Source of the DNA: Pratylenchus scribneri
Lineage: Eukaryota > Nematoda > Chromadorea > Rhabditida > Pratylenchidae
NCBI GenBank assembly: GCA_030063045.1
Contig: JAQSEB010000047.1
Location: forward strand, 2,480,001-2,544,000
Length of the DNA: 64,000 bases
Reading direction: 5' to 3'
The notes under the pieces are model-generated. The model searched no databases and was not told where the DNA came from. It was given only the letters and a program-made list of their open reading frames with translations. Both the position numbers and the translations under genes were made by a program. Shown in pieces: positions 12,101 to 20,488 of this stretch (position 1 is its first letter; every line of letters starts with the position of its first letter).

Positions 12101-12816
12101 AATGAGTAGAGCTTTCAGATAAATGAAAACGCCGGATGAGATTTTTGGTGGAGTGCAGAGGCAAATCAACGCGGATGCATTGGAGAGGAGACCAACCAGG
12201 GAAATTGGCAACAAAACCAACAAATTGATGCTGAAATATTAGGGGAAAATGGCACAATTAATGAAGAAATACTAAATCATTTTCAACTAATTTAAAAAGA
12301 TTTTGGCTATTTAATTAGTTAAATTTCATAAATTTTATTGTTTTTTCTAAATTCTTTGGTGCAAATTCCAAATTGTTTTTGATAAATATTTCATTTATTA
12401 TGAAACCACTGTGAGTCATCAATGGCCGAATGGTTAACGGCTTTGATTTCTCCTTAAAAAATACTAAAGTTCGAATCCTCGATGATGTTATGATATTTTT
12501 CCTCAACAGCATGATTTAAAACCGTGTCTCGGTTTAATATTTGATAATTCTTTAAGCTTTTAAGCTTCGCACTCAAAAAGTCTGAATAAAGTTAAACCAT
12601 TTTTTCAACATCTTTTCCATTTTTATGGCCATTTTTATGGTCATCATAATCTATGAATATTAAACAAAAAATTATTGTTTTCGATAGATCTCATCCAACT
12701 CTTTAAAATGCTTCAAAGTTTAATTAAGCCTCAAGAAAATAGTGGGGAATGGACGACATTGAAAACTGACCGTGCCAATTGAAAATACAATTCATGGTCA
12801 TGCACTTTTGGTTCAT
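9101..12816 (-). CDS. Rhodopsin-family G-protein-coupled receptor, 8 exons, about 424 aa
   Basis: Reconstructed minus-strand exons: 12816-12758 (tentative), 12230-12009, 11966-11889, 11116-11080, 11024-10854, 10809-10533, 9967-9749, 9312-9101. Introns are GT-AG and phases agree from exon 2 onward. Hydrophobic segments: TM1 res 22-45, TM2 about 58-82, TM3 about 112-131 ending in HRYW (HRY at 128-130, the DRY position), TM4 in exon 5, TM5 in exon 6 (VDPILSNFLPF), a Ser/Gly/Arg-rich third intracellular loop, TM6 and TM7 in exon 7. A Ser/Gln-rich cytoplasmic tail of 70 residues follows. The layout resembles nematode peptide (FMRFamide-like) receptors, but the ligand class is inference. Exon 1 is weak: the strong donor after 12771 gives the wrong phase, and the donors that fit (12758 or 12755) are poor. 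Three foldback elements occupy its introns. Confidence 0.78.
9377..9677. mobile_element. Foldback / MITE-like element, receptor intron
   Basis: About 300 bp with inverted arms of about 90 bp. The left arm begins TTTTGGCCATAACTCAGCG and the right arm ends GAACTATGGCCAAAA. Both arms hold the GGAAGGCGATAT / ATATCGCCTTCC core. It lies between receptor exons 7 and 8 and is non-coding. Confidence 0.7.
10077..10385. mobile_element. Foldback / MITE-like element, receptor intron
   Basis: A more diverged copy of the same family. The left arm is TTTTTTGGCTCATAATTC and the right arm ends GAGTTATGGGACAAAAA, with TTTAGGGCTTTCAAATGATA in the right arm. It lies between receptor exons 6 and 7. Confidence 0.6.
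11556..11859. mobile_element. Foldback / MITE-like element with best-preserved tips
   Basis: The tips are CCGATCTTTTGGTCAT on the left and ATGGCCAAAAGATCGG on the right, near-perfect reverse complements that extend 6 nt beyond the ends of the other copies. The arms carry the family core (TATACCATT / AATGGCATAT, AGTGGCT / GGCCACT). It lies in the large intron between receptor exons 3 and 4. Confidence 0.7.
12415..12487 (+). pseudogene. tRNA-like sequence, probably a degenerate tRNA or tRNA-derived repeat
   Basis: TGGCCGAATGGTTAACGGC resembles an internal promoter box A and D arm of class II tRNAs (Ser/Leu), and GTTCGAATCC matches a box B/T loop 45 nt later. The ends GTCATCA and CGATGAT pair at six of seven positions. 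The T stem does not pair and no clear anticodon arm forms, so a working tRNA is unlikely. It sits in the receptor's first intron. Confidence 0.35.
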
Positions 12817-14470
12817 GGTAGCAGGCGGTTTCCGTTGTCCACCAAATCGCCGCTGCTGCTGATTGCGAACCGCCGGTTTGACGAGGGGACATTTTGAGAG
12901 GCAACAAACAAAATTATTTGCTGGGAAATTGTCTAAATGGCCAATCCCGGCCCAGAGCTCAGATATCTGTTTTTGTTGCCAAAATAAAAGGGGAAAATAG
13001 TGGAGGAAAAGACAGCAGCTGCACAAATTTGTGTGTGTTTGGGGGAAATGTCCAAAGGGGAACAAAACACACGGCGAAATATGTGAATGAATGGGGCACA
13101 AACAAATACACAAAAGTAAAATGGCCATTTATTGTGATGGGGGATGAAGCCAATGGATGAGCACAACAAACAAATAAAAATCCCTGTGAGAAATCGGCGC
13201 GCTCTCCTTTAGGCTATTCCCTGCCAAAACTGCCTCGGGGCATCATTCAGTGCCAAGTCCCGACGACGACTTGGCCCAACCGATTTAATTTCGTCCTAGT
13301 AAGCAAAATTGTTGAAAAACGAGGGTGGATTGGATATAAAGGAGGGGGGGGGGGAGGATTGTAAAAAAGTAAAGGGGAATAAATAGCAAAGTAAAAAATG
13401 AGGGGAATTCATCCCCGATGGGCCATTCCATTCCATCCTCCTTCACATTCAATCCACCCTCAATTCCCCCTTTTCTTCCCTCCATTCGTTTGCTGCTCCT
13501 CCGCCGAGATTCCCGTGATGACTTTGGCCCCCGTCGGGTTATTTTTTGCGGGGACAACAGCTGTGCGCCCTTGGCCAATGGGCAAAAAATGTGAACGAGG
13601 GGCCGAGGAATGAGGAAACGGATTTCAAGAGTGCATTCGGCACACACAAAAATAATTGGCTCATCAGTGCAGAAAAGTAAAATTGGCTGATTAAATCGGT
13701 GCAATTTGCCTCACTCAGTGCTCATTTCCATTTTTTCGAAGGGGACATTGGGCCAATAAAAAACATGGGCCATGGAAGGGGGGAGAGGGGGGAAGGGATG
13801 TGATGAAAAGAAGCTTCGAAGAGGGGGGATGCCCTCCCGGGGTGGCGCCTTAATCGAATATTTTATTTTTTTTTGGGCCAAGGAACAAATTTTGGTCGTG
13901 TCCCTTGGTACAAGGAACGGACTTCGAACACAACAGACAAAATGCCTCTGGCCATTTTGTGTGGCCTCTGAACTTGTGTTAGGCCAATTTTTGGATTTGA
14001 ATGAACTTCGAAAGAACACAATTGGATGAAGGGACTAAACATTTTTGGTGTCCGTCTGGCAGAAAAGAAAAGAGGAAGGAAGGAAGGAAATGGGAAAGGG
14101 GGAATTTTAATTGGGCTCCTCCGGCGGTTGTAGACTGGACTGCGCCTGGGCCAATTTAATTTGTGTTGGTCTGCTTTTTGATGATCCATCCCGCCGGACT
14201 TGGCCCCTTGGAAAATGTTTTGTGGAAAAAACACATAAGAAAAAAAATTCCATCATTAGCAGTGGAAGGGGACATGTGTCCAAAAGTTTTGCATGAAAAA
14301 AAAGTTGGAGGAATGTTGACTTTTATTGATGATTTTGGGGGAAAAACAGATGGAGTAAATCAGTAGGGGCCACATTGGCAAATAGTTCAATGCATTCATT
14401 GTTTATGATTTTATACAATTTATGTTTTAATAAGAAAATGATGACAAAACAGACGCAAAAGACACTGCAC
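12817..14470. other. Intergenic region between receptor and F-box gene
   Basis: No gene is recognised. Open frames of 80-139 codons on both strands are low-complexity (Pro-, Ser-, Arg- or Gly-rich), overlap each other and lack family features. A run of 11 G lies at 13344-13354, and purine-rich tracts lie near 13770-13830 and 14070-14105. The receptor's promoter, being on the minus strand, should lie near 12820-13200. Confidence 0.4.
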
Positions 14471-14594
14471 CATGGTGGGGAAGGAATTTCGATGAAATTT
14501 ATCGATCGATTTCGATAAAATGGATAAAATGTCTTCGAGAGACATTTTATCCATTTTATCGAAATCGATAAATTTATCGAAATTCCGAACCATG
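14471..14594. repeat. Long near-perfect hairpin, about 55-bp stem, 5-nt loop
   Basis: The inner arms CGATAAAATGGATAAAATG and its exact complement flank a TCGAG loop at 14535-14539. The stem extends outward through ATTTATCGAT and GGAATTTCGAT on both sides, interrupted by a 4-nt CGAT insertion and a 1-nt indel in the left arm. The structure lies 320 bp upstream of the F-box start codon. An intrastrand hairpin RNA or a young foldback insertion are both possible. Confidence 0.8.
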
Positions 14595-14909
14595 TTTCGA
14601 AATTTTCTCACCTGTCGCCTCTCCAATTTATTGAAGAATTTTAGAGTTAAGGTCCACGTTTTCCAAAAATAAAAGGGGCTCCTGCACTCACATTTTCAGA
14701 AAATTATTTATGGCAAAATCTTATACCTTAATAAACCCTAATAAACCAACCTATAAACTAAGCCTTAACCTTAATTGCTAGCTATAAAACTAAGGTCACT
14801 TCCTCATTTTGTCAAATAAGTCCCAATTTTCTACTTAACTTCATATTTCAGATATAAAAACCGTCGAATTTATTATCAATTCATCAACCAATTTTCGATA
14901 GCAATAATC

Positions 14910-15254
14910 ATGGGCAATTCCTCTTCAAAGCCATCAAAACAAAAGCGAATGTATGTTTTGATTTGATTTATTAATAATTATTAATTCATCTCAATTCAGT
15001 TGCCTTCCCGCTGAAACTTGGACTGACATTCTTTCATTCATTCCGCGCATTGAATTGGCCCAAAATGTGTCGTTGACCAATCAGCTTTTCAATGCAATTT
15101 CGCGGCCACGCATCGATGAACATAATAAGCGGATTGTTCCACCATTGGTTTGTACTATTTTTACCATTCTCTTCATTTTTTTTTCTTAAAGTTTTTGCCG
15201 CATCCGCAAATTCCATTTACCCAAGTGCTGTTAAAATTTATCAATCGGCACTGA
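14910..15254 (+). pseudogene. F-box gene, 5' part only, truncated by the Helitron array
   Basis: Exons 14910-14950, 15000-15147 and 15192 onward, with GT-AG introns of 49 and 44 bp. The product starts MGNSSSKPSKQKR. The second exon gives LPAETWTDILSFIPR followed by a helical stretch, which reads as an F-box; such proteins recruit substrates to SCF ubiquitin ligases. The third exon starts [12 protein letters not shown] associate this combination with large F-box-like families of cyst nematodes (recalled, not searched). Host sequence stops at 15239. The frame continues five codons into Helitron helicase sequence and meets TGA at 15252-15254, giving 83 residues, and the substrate-binding part is missing. 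It is very likely non-functional. Confidence 0.65.
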
Positions 15255-16486
15255 GATGGACTCGAATGCAATTTCCACTTCGACCAGGATTCGTTATGAC
15301 AATCAATAAAGCTCAAGGGCAAACATTGGACCGGGTTGGCATTGCTTTGGACAAAGGACAATGCTTTAGTCATGGACAACTTTATGTGGCATTTTCTCGA
15401 GTTAGAGATCCGGATAATTTACGGTAAAGAAGGGACCTTCTTATAAATAAACAATCATAACTTAGTGTCTTGACCCGTCCTGGCGCAATATCCATTCAAA
15501 ACATTGTGCACCAAGCCATCATAGACCAAGAAGAAATCGACGAAGCAATGAAAATGGCCGAAGAAGACATGGAACGAGAAAGAGCCGGCTCTCCCCGCTT
15601 CGAATACAGAGATCCATCAGATGAACAGCCAGAACAAAGAACACCCCGGCAATCACTCGACTACCAAACACCATCCACCTCAAGAAGAACAACCACCACA
15701 ATGGCAACTCCAATTGTTCCGCCTACAACAACAAGAAGAAGATCAAACCGGCAATCTGTGACAAGGACAATTTCGGAATCAGAATATGGCGGTACCGCCG
15801 GTGGACAACAATATTACGGCAGATTATCAGCTTTACAAGGAACAACAAGGCTGCTTCCTTCGCAACCTGATGGAAATTGCTTTTTCCAGTAAGAAAGCTC
15901 AGACATTGATTTTTTAAATGTTTAAATTTTTAGTAGTGTAGCCCATTTCACTACCCGAAAAACACATGCCTATTTGCGCCAACAAGCAGCCAGAATTTTG
16001 GAAGAAACCGATGCATCTGGAACGCAAGAACAACGTGAATTTTTGCAACATCAAATTGGCGGGGTTCTCGATGGCGAACGAGTAGAATTTCTGAACAAAT
16101 ACCAAGGCAGCATCACCAATTATGCGCGTAACTTCACGGCTAAGACCAAAACATACGTGGGCTTTCCAGAAGCAATTGCTTTGGCACATCATCTTCAACG
16201 ACCAATTGCAATTATCACACCAACTACAGAAGCAGAAATACAACGACTTGCTGCATTGAATTCGCATTACCATCCTGCTGAAATGGTATTAGTAGCTTTG
16301 CCCAATTTCGAACTTCGAGTGAGACAATATTTTATTCAATATTTTTTATTTAATATTAATTATTCATAGCAACATCAAATAAACCATGAACGCTACGAGG
16401 AAGTATGGCAATGGGAGCGCGAACCAATAGTTCTACTGTACAATGGGCACTTGCATTACAATGGATTGGAATGGATTGAGCAATGA
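15240..16486 (+). pseudogene. RepHel-OTU fragment (end of helicase plus OTU domain)
   Basis: Residual exons 15240-15423, 15466-15888, 15934-16318 and 16370-16486, matching exons 21 (part) to 24 of the complete element gene. The helicase part has the final PIF1 motifs ([23 protein letters not shown]). Splicing of exon 22 to 23 gives DGNCFFHSVA, the OTU catalytic Cys box, and exon 24 has the HYNGL His box. There is no Rep domain, no Walker A and no start codon. The upstream F-box exon enters it in a different frame, so no fusion protein results. Confidence 0.9.
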
Positions 16487-17076
16487 TGGATTTTTTCACC
16501 AATTTTTATTGTAAAAAACATAATTTATTTCAATTTTTTTTGTATTTCCATAACATTTTTCATTTATTTTATTATATTTTCGCCATTGCATTTTTTATTA
16601 GTCTTTTTCCCACTTGAATGTTTTTGTCCTATTCTTTATATTCATTCGTTTATTTTCCTTCTTTTTAATCGTCTTTGTCTCTATTCATTCTTAGTCGTTT
16701 AGCGAATAAGTTTGAACGTTTTTTGTCCTATTCGTAATATATTCATTCGTTATATTTTTACTCTTTTAATTGTCTTTGTCTTTATTCACTCTTAGTCGTT
16801 TAGCGAATAAGTTTGAACATCCTTTGTCCTCTTCGTTATTCTTTTTTCTAAATTATCAAATTTTTAATGTATTTTAATTATATCTTATCTAATGTAAATA
16901 AATAAAATAAAAAATCAATTTTTGCATTTGTTTTGAAGTGTGGAAATGCATGTTACAAATGCATTGTATAAGTAAAACCAAAGGCTAGAAACAGTGTAAT
17001 CCCGCAGGGATTCTTAAAAAACGGCCTACGAATATACGGGTATAAGAGCGCCGCAGGCGCTAGTTATTATTACTAG
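16487..17076 (+). other. Helitron 3' noncoding region (copy 0)
   Basis: 590 bp from the OTU stop codon to CTAG, present identically at 28104-28693, 39721-40310 and 51338-51927. It contains about 2.3 tandem copies of a block of about 100 bp at 16621-16845 (TTTTGTCCTATTC, TTCATTCGTT, TTAGTCGTTTAGCGAATAAG), a 7-bp hairpin AATGCAT/ATGCATT near 16948, then the two terminal hairpins. AATAAATAAAATAAAAAATC near 16900 could supply poly(A) signals. Confidence 0.75.
16998..17076 (+). other. Helitron 3' end: two GCA-triloop hairpins and CTAG (copy 0)
   Basis: Hairpin 1 is AATCCC-GCA-GGGATT (16998-17012). Hairpin 2 is AGCGCC-GCA-GGCGCT (17047-17061), followed by 11 nt and CTAG at 17073-17076. A hairpin about 10-12 nt before CTRR is the classic Helitron 3' terminus, thought to end rolling-circle transfer. 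The extra upstream hairpin with the same loop is less usual. Confidence 0.85.
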
Positions 17077-17100
17077 AATATAACAAGACCCCTACATCCT
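17077..17100. other. 24-bp inter-element junction (copy 0 / copy 1)
   Basis: Sits between the CTAG of one element and the TCTCTAACT start of the next. The first 11 nt are AATATAACAAG and the last 13 are ACCCCTACATCCT. It is identical at 28694-28717, 40311-40334 and 53013-53036. A variant of the same length (first 11 nt the same, last 13 different) is at 51978-52001. It may be part of the element rather than a target-site remnant. Confidence 0.7.
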
Positions 17101-17860
17101 TCTCTAACTAATATCTGCCTTCAAAATACTCCTCATCTCGGGAATTTGGTCTCGATCGACGACACTTCGGCCGTAGATTTGGAGAAAAATATAATGAAGT
17201 TTCCATCTTCACTCCGCGCGGAGCTCCGCGCGGAAAACGGTTTTTTTGGTACCCATAGGGGGGACCAAGCACTTTTCAAAAATTTTTTGTCTTATTTTTT
17301 CTTGAAAAGTGTTCAGGAATGGGTAATCGAGGTCGGCGAAGCCGAATATTGAAAAAAATTTCGGGGTTGACCGAGCGGTGCGCGAGTTACCGTGGCCAAA
17401 CCGCGGAGCGGAAAAATAATTTTTTCCCGATTTTTACTTAAAAATAGTGTTATATGGGGTAATCGAGGTCGGCGAAGCCGATTATGAAACTTTTTTCGAG
17501 ATTGGCCAAGCGGTGCGCGAGTTACCGTGGCCAAACCGCGGAGCGGTTTTTTCCAAAATTTTCACAAAAATAGTCATTTATGGGGTAATCTTGGTCGGGG
17601 ATCACGATTATGATAACGGTTTTTCACGAAACCTAAAAATGCGCAAGATAAAACCGCGGTTTGACCAAAAACGGTTTGGTCCAAATGCAGCTAAAAAACG
17701 TCTTATATGGGTAAATCGAATACGGGGATGACGAATATTATATTCGCTTTGCAGGAAATCTCAATATGCGCGAGTTAAACCGCAGTTTGACAAAATGACA
17801 TTTAATCCAAATTTAAAAAAATATCTAATATGGAGAAATTGTCTACACTAATTACGCGAA
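17101..17860 (+). promoter_or_regulatory. Helitron structured 5' end (copy 1)
   Basis: Dense with small palindromes. These are a perfect 20-bp palindrome CCGCGCGGAGCTCCGCGCGG (17214-17233); TCGGC-GAA-GCCGA at 17333-17345 and 17469-17481; CCGC-GGA-GCGG after each; CGGT-GCGCGAGTT-ACCG twice, the second extended by GGCCA/TGGCC (17504-17532); and AAACCGCGGTTT. The order is shared with the non-autonomous element at 52002-52390. It is a likely recognition region for the Rep protein; this is inference. Equivalent regions begin at 28718, 40335 and 53037. Confidence 0.6.
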
Positions 17861-17924
17861 TAATGACAAAAGTTTTTTATAAAACTCACAAAATTCGTTT
17901 TTAGCAATCCAGAAATAATTTAAA

Positions 17925-18600
17925 ATCCAAAAGCAAATTAATAAAATTCATACACAAAATCGAAGTGAACAATGGGCTTTGCAATGCAAAGAAAAATTCG
18001 AGGTTTAAAAAAATAAAATGAAAATTAATATTTATAAAATTAAGTAGTCAAATGGCACGCAAGCAAACAAAGATTTCGCACAATGCTGCAATTGCTGAAT
18101 CCTAAATATTCAAGGTTAATCAGAAATTATTTTACAAATATTAAAAATATAAAAATTTATCAACTCAACAGAGCAGAAGAATGTGAAAATCCAAATGCAA
18201 ATGAAAGTTAAGGAAAAATTTGGGCGGAATATGCGACCAGCCAAGCAATGAGGTGCAATGTGGAAATGCAAAAAAGACTGCCGATTACAAAAGCAAGGTT
18301 TTAGATGAAAAATAATAACAAAATTTAAATTCAATAATTCAGCAGCTGAACCATGCGGATAAATGTAGAATTGCAAAAAAGACCACCGATTACATAAGCA
18401 AGGTTTTAAATTAAACAGAAATTCAAAAATAAATTCAACAATTCAGCATCTTAACCAAGCGGAGCCATATGGAAATGCAAGAATCCGCCGATTCCAATAG
18501 CATGGTTTTTAATTAAAAAATAATCAAAAATAAATCCAAAAATTCAGTTGCAGAACAAAACGGACCAATGGGCAATGCAAATGACATTGCCGATTCCAGA
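17925..18600. repeat. Degenerate minisatellite, about 110-bp unit, in Helitron leader
   Basis: Five or six diverged units, each with TTCAGCA-like, ATGGAAATGCAA, CCGATT(A/C)CA and AGCAAGGTTTTAA landmarks, spaced about 100-115 bp. It has no reading frame. The same array occurs at 29542-30217, 41159-41834 and 53861-54536. Confidence 0.65.
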
Positions 18601-19012
18601 AGTATTGTTGAGCTATGAGAATGAATGCTGAATCCTGGAAAACAATACAATATGTTCAATGGTGACGGGACTGGGCTGGCCAGTTTATATTTATAAAAAA
18701 AATAATAAAATTAGAATGGAACCGTTAAAAGATACAAATAAAATTTTAATGGATCAAAGAATTAGTGGGGTTTATCCATTTTTTCTTTGATTCTTTATGG
18801 GAAAAGCAATTAATTTTAGTCCAAAATAATCAAAAACAATGCAATTAAAAATTTATTAATATTATATATAATTATTTTTCAAATATACAACTAATTTCCC
18901 TTTATTTTTAGTGCTTAGATCCTTTATAGTTTGCCGTCCTTTTGCTTTTGGAATGGCCAACTGGATTTGTTCTTCGGGATTTCGACTTCATGATCTTCGG
19001 CAGATCGGAGAT

Positions 19013-19227
19013 AATCAATATTATTGACCAATTCTAAAAGCCAAAATCAACCCACTCATTTGATTTGAAAATATTGTCCAGCAAAATTTAAAATTTCATT
19101 TTATTAAAATTTATTGCATTTTAAAAATGGCTTTTGCAGCGGAAGCTATGGCCAAATTTTTAAAAAAAATCTAAAATACTTAAATTTTTTTTAAATATGC
19201 TTTTGGAATTGGTCAATAATATTGATT
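19013..19227. repeat. Inverted repeat with 22-bp perfect arms in Helitron leader
   Basis: Arm 19013-19034 (starts AATCAATATTATTG) is the exact reverse complement of 19206-19227. With one mismatch the pairing extends inward to 19042 and 19198. The 155-170 bp between is A/T-rich. The right arm ends exactly where the G/C-rich island begins. It could be a remnant of a nested element. Confidence 0.75.
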
Positions 19228-20060
19228 GTCTTCGGGAGTTCGTCTACATGTGCTTCGGGAGTTCGTCTACATGATCTTCGGGAGCACGTCTACCCGCAGG
19301 GATCGGCACGCACCACTTTCCCTATCAGGGGTAGTGGATGGTGTCCCCAATGGTGCGGAACTTGATCTTCAGGACATGCTCATCGAGTTGGCTATCAAAC
19401 AAAAAAAATTTTTGCTGTTACGCCATGGCCGAAGCGCACCTCTTGGGTTCTTGGAAGCCACTCTTGACTCAGTCGAGGGTTCAAGGCATGCCTTGATCCT
19501 ATTTGGTGTTGCACTGTAGCTATATGGCTAAGGGTTCCCAGTCTCGCACACGGCCAAAGGGCACCAAACTTCTAAACCACCTTAGCAGGCTGGCAATAAA
19601 GTCCCTGGTGTGGTTGTTTTACAACCTGCTGACTAGAAGGGGGGACGAAAGTGCCCATTGACAACCCTGTGTCAGTCCAGTAAAGGGCACTACGGTGTTC
19701 TAGGTCAGTCATGGCGCCTGTACAGCCAGGCAAACATATGTCACGTTGGCGGTCTTTGCCAGTCACAGTTTGCTTTGTTTGTGACCATACGTGCATATGT
19801 CCTCCCATGCATACGAGACAACCCTTCCTGGTAACCTTTCCCCTGGTACGCAAGGTTCACCTGTACCTCCGCACACCTCCTCGTGGTGCGTGCTGGTAAC
19901 CTGCCTACCATTAAATGCCGTACGTCTTTTACGGTTTTTTTTGGCGATGGCAGGGCTAACCTTGCTTGCCTTAAACAGCCCTTTCTAGAACTATGCGGCC
20001 AGTCATTTTCTTGAAAAAGACTTAGAATTTTTCTGGCCCTTAGATTCTGAGAGAGTTTGT
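19228..20060. other. G/C-rich island in Helitron leader, possible captured sequence
   Basis: Roughly balanced base composition inside an otherwise A/T-rich element. It begins with three near-copies of CTTCGGGAGTTCGTCTACATG (19230-19300). Open frames of 60-123 codons exist on both strands and overlap; I recognise none. Helitrons often carry captured host or transposon pieces, which would fit. The same island is at 30845-31677, 42462-43294 and 55164-55996, with one substitution seen (A at 19692, T in the other three). Confidence 0.45.
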
Positions 20061-20230
20061 TTCTGGCTATGCAAGGATGCGGTATTAAAAACAGGCCCCC
20101 TCCCAAGTTCATCTACAACCATTATGGATGCAATCGATCATTCTACACGCATTTTCTCTCATTCCAAATGCATTCCATTCCGATTCCAAATGCATTTTTC
20201 TCTAACTTCAAATGCTATATGACTCCTTTG

Positions 20231-20353
20231 TCCGAAGTGACATTAAACCAGCCCTGCATCCCCAGTCCGAAGTGACGTTAAACCAGCCCTGCATCCATTC
20301 CATCCATATTAAAATGCATTCACAGTCCGAAGTGACTTTAAACCAACCCCATA
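20231..20353 (+). promoter_or_regulatory. Three direct repeats upstream of the transposase start codon
   Basis: Three copies of TCCGAAGTGAC(A/G/T)TTAAACC followed twice by AGCCCTGCATCC, starting at 20231, 20266 and 20326, 140-260 bp before the ATG. Just upstream, TTCCAAATGCATT is also repeated. The position suggests promoter or regulator sites; this is inference. A TTTTTAG at 20423-20429 could be a splice or trans-splice acceptor. Confidence 0.4.
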
Positions 20354-20488
20354 TTCCAGAATTATTATTTCACCATTTTTATTTATTAATTATTAAAAAC
20401 TTAATTTTAAAAACTCCCCTAATTTTTAGAAAGGAAAGTTTATTTTGCGAATTTGTTTGCTAAAAATTTTAATTAAGTTTCCATCAAA

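Larger units (their letters stand above)
15240..17076 (+). mobile_element. Helitron copy 0, 3' terminal fragment
   Basis: The first, 5'-truncated member of the array. Identity with position 26857 (exactly 11,617 bp downstream) begins at 15240; the bases before it are host. It retains the end of the helicase exon, all OTU exons, the 3' noncoding region, both terminal hairpins and the CTAG end at 17073-17076. Confidence 0.9.

Noticed and set aside
12415..12487. Functional tRNA gene
   Set aside because: Box A and box B are present, but the T stem and anticodon arm do not pair and the acceptor stem has a mismatch.
13285..13704. 139-codon minus-strand frame as a gene
   Set aside because: The composition is low-complexity, it overlaps a plus-strand frame, contains a translated poly-G/C tract, and shows no family features or splice partners.
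15240..16486. F-box/OTU fusion protein across the breakpoint
   Set aside because: The F-box reading frame meets a stop five codons after the junction, and the helicase frame is different. No simple intron choice was found to bridge it.
19226..20112. Protein-coding or structured-RNA gene in the G/C-rich island
   Set aside because: Overlapping frames exist on both strands with no recognised motif, and no rRNA, snRNA or spliced-leader core sequence was seen. Left as unknown.
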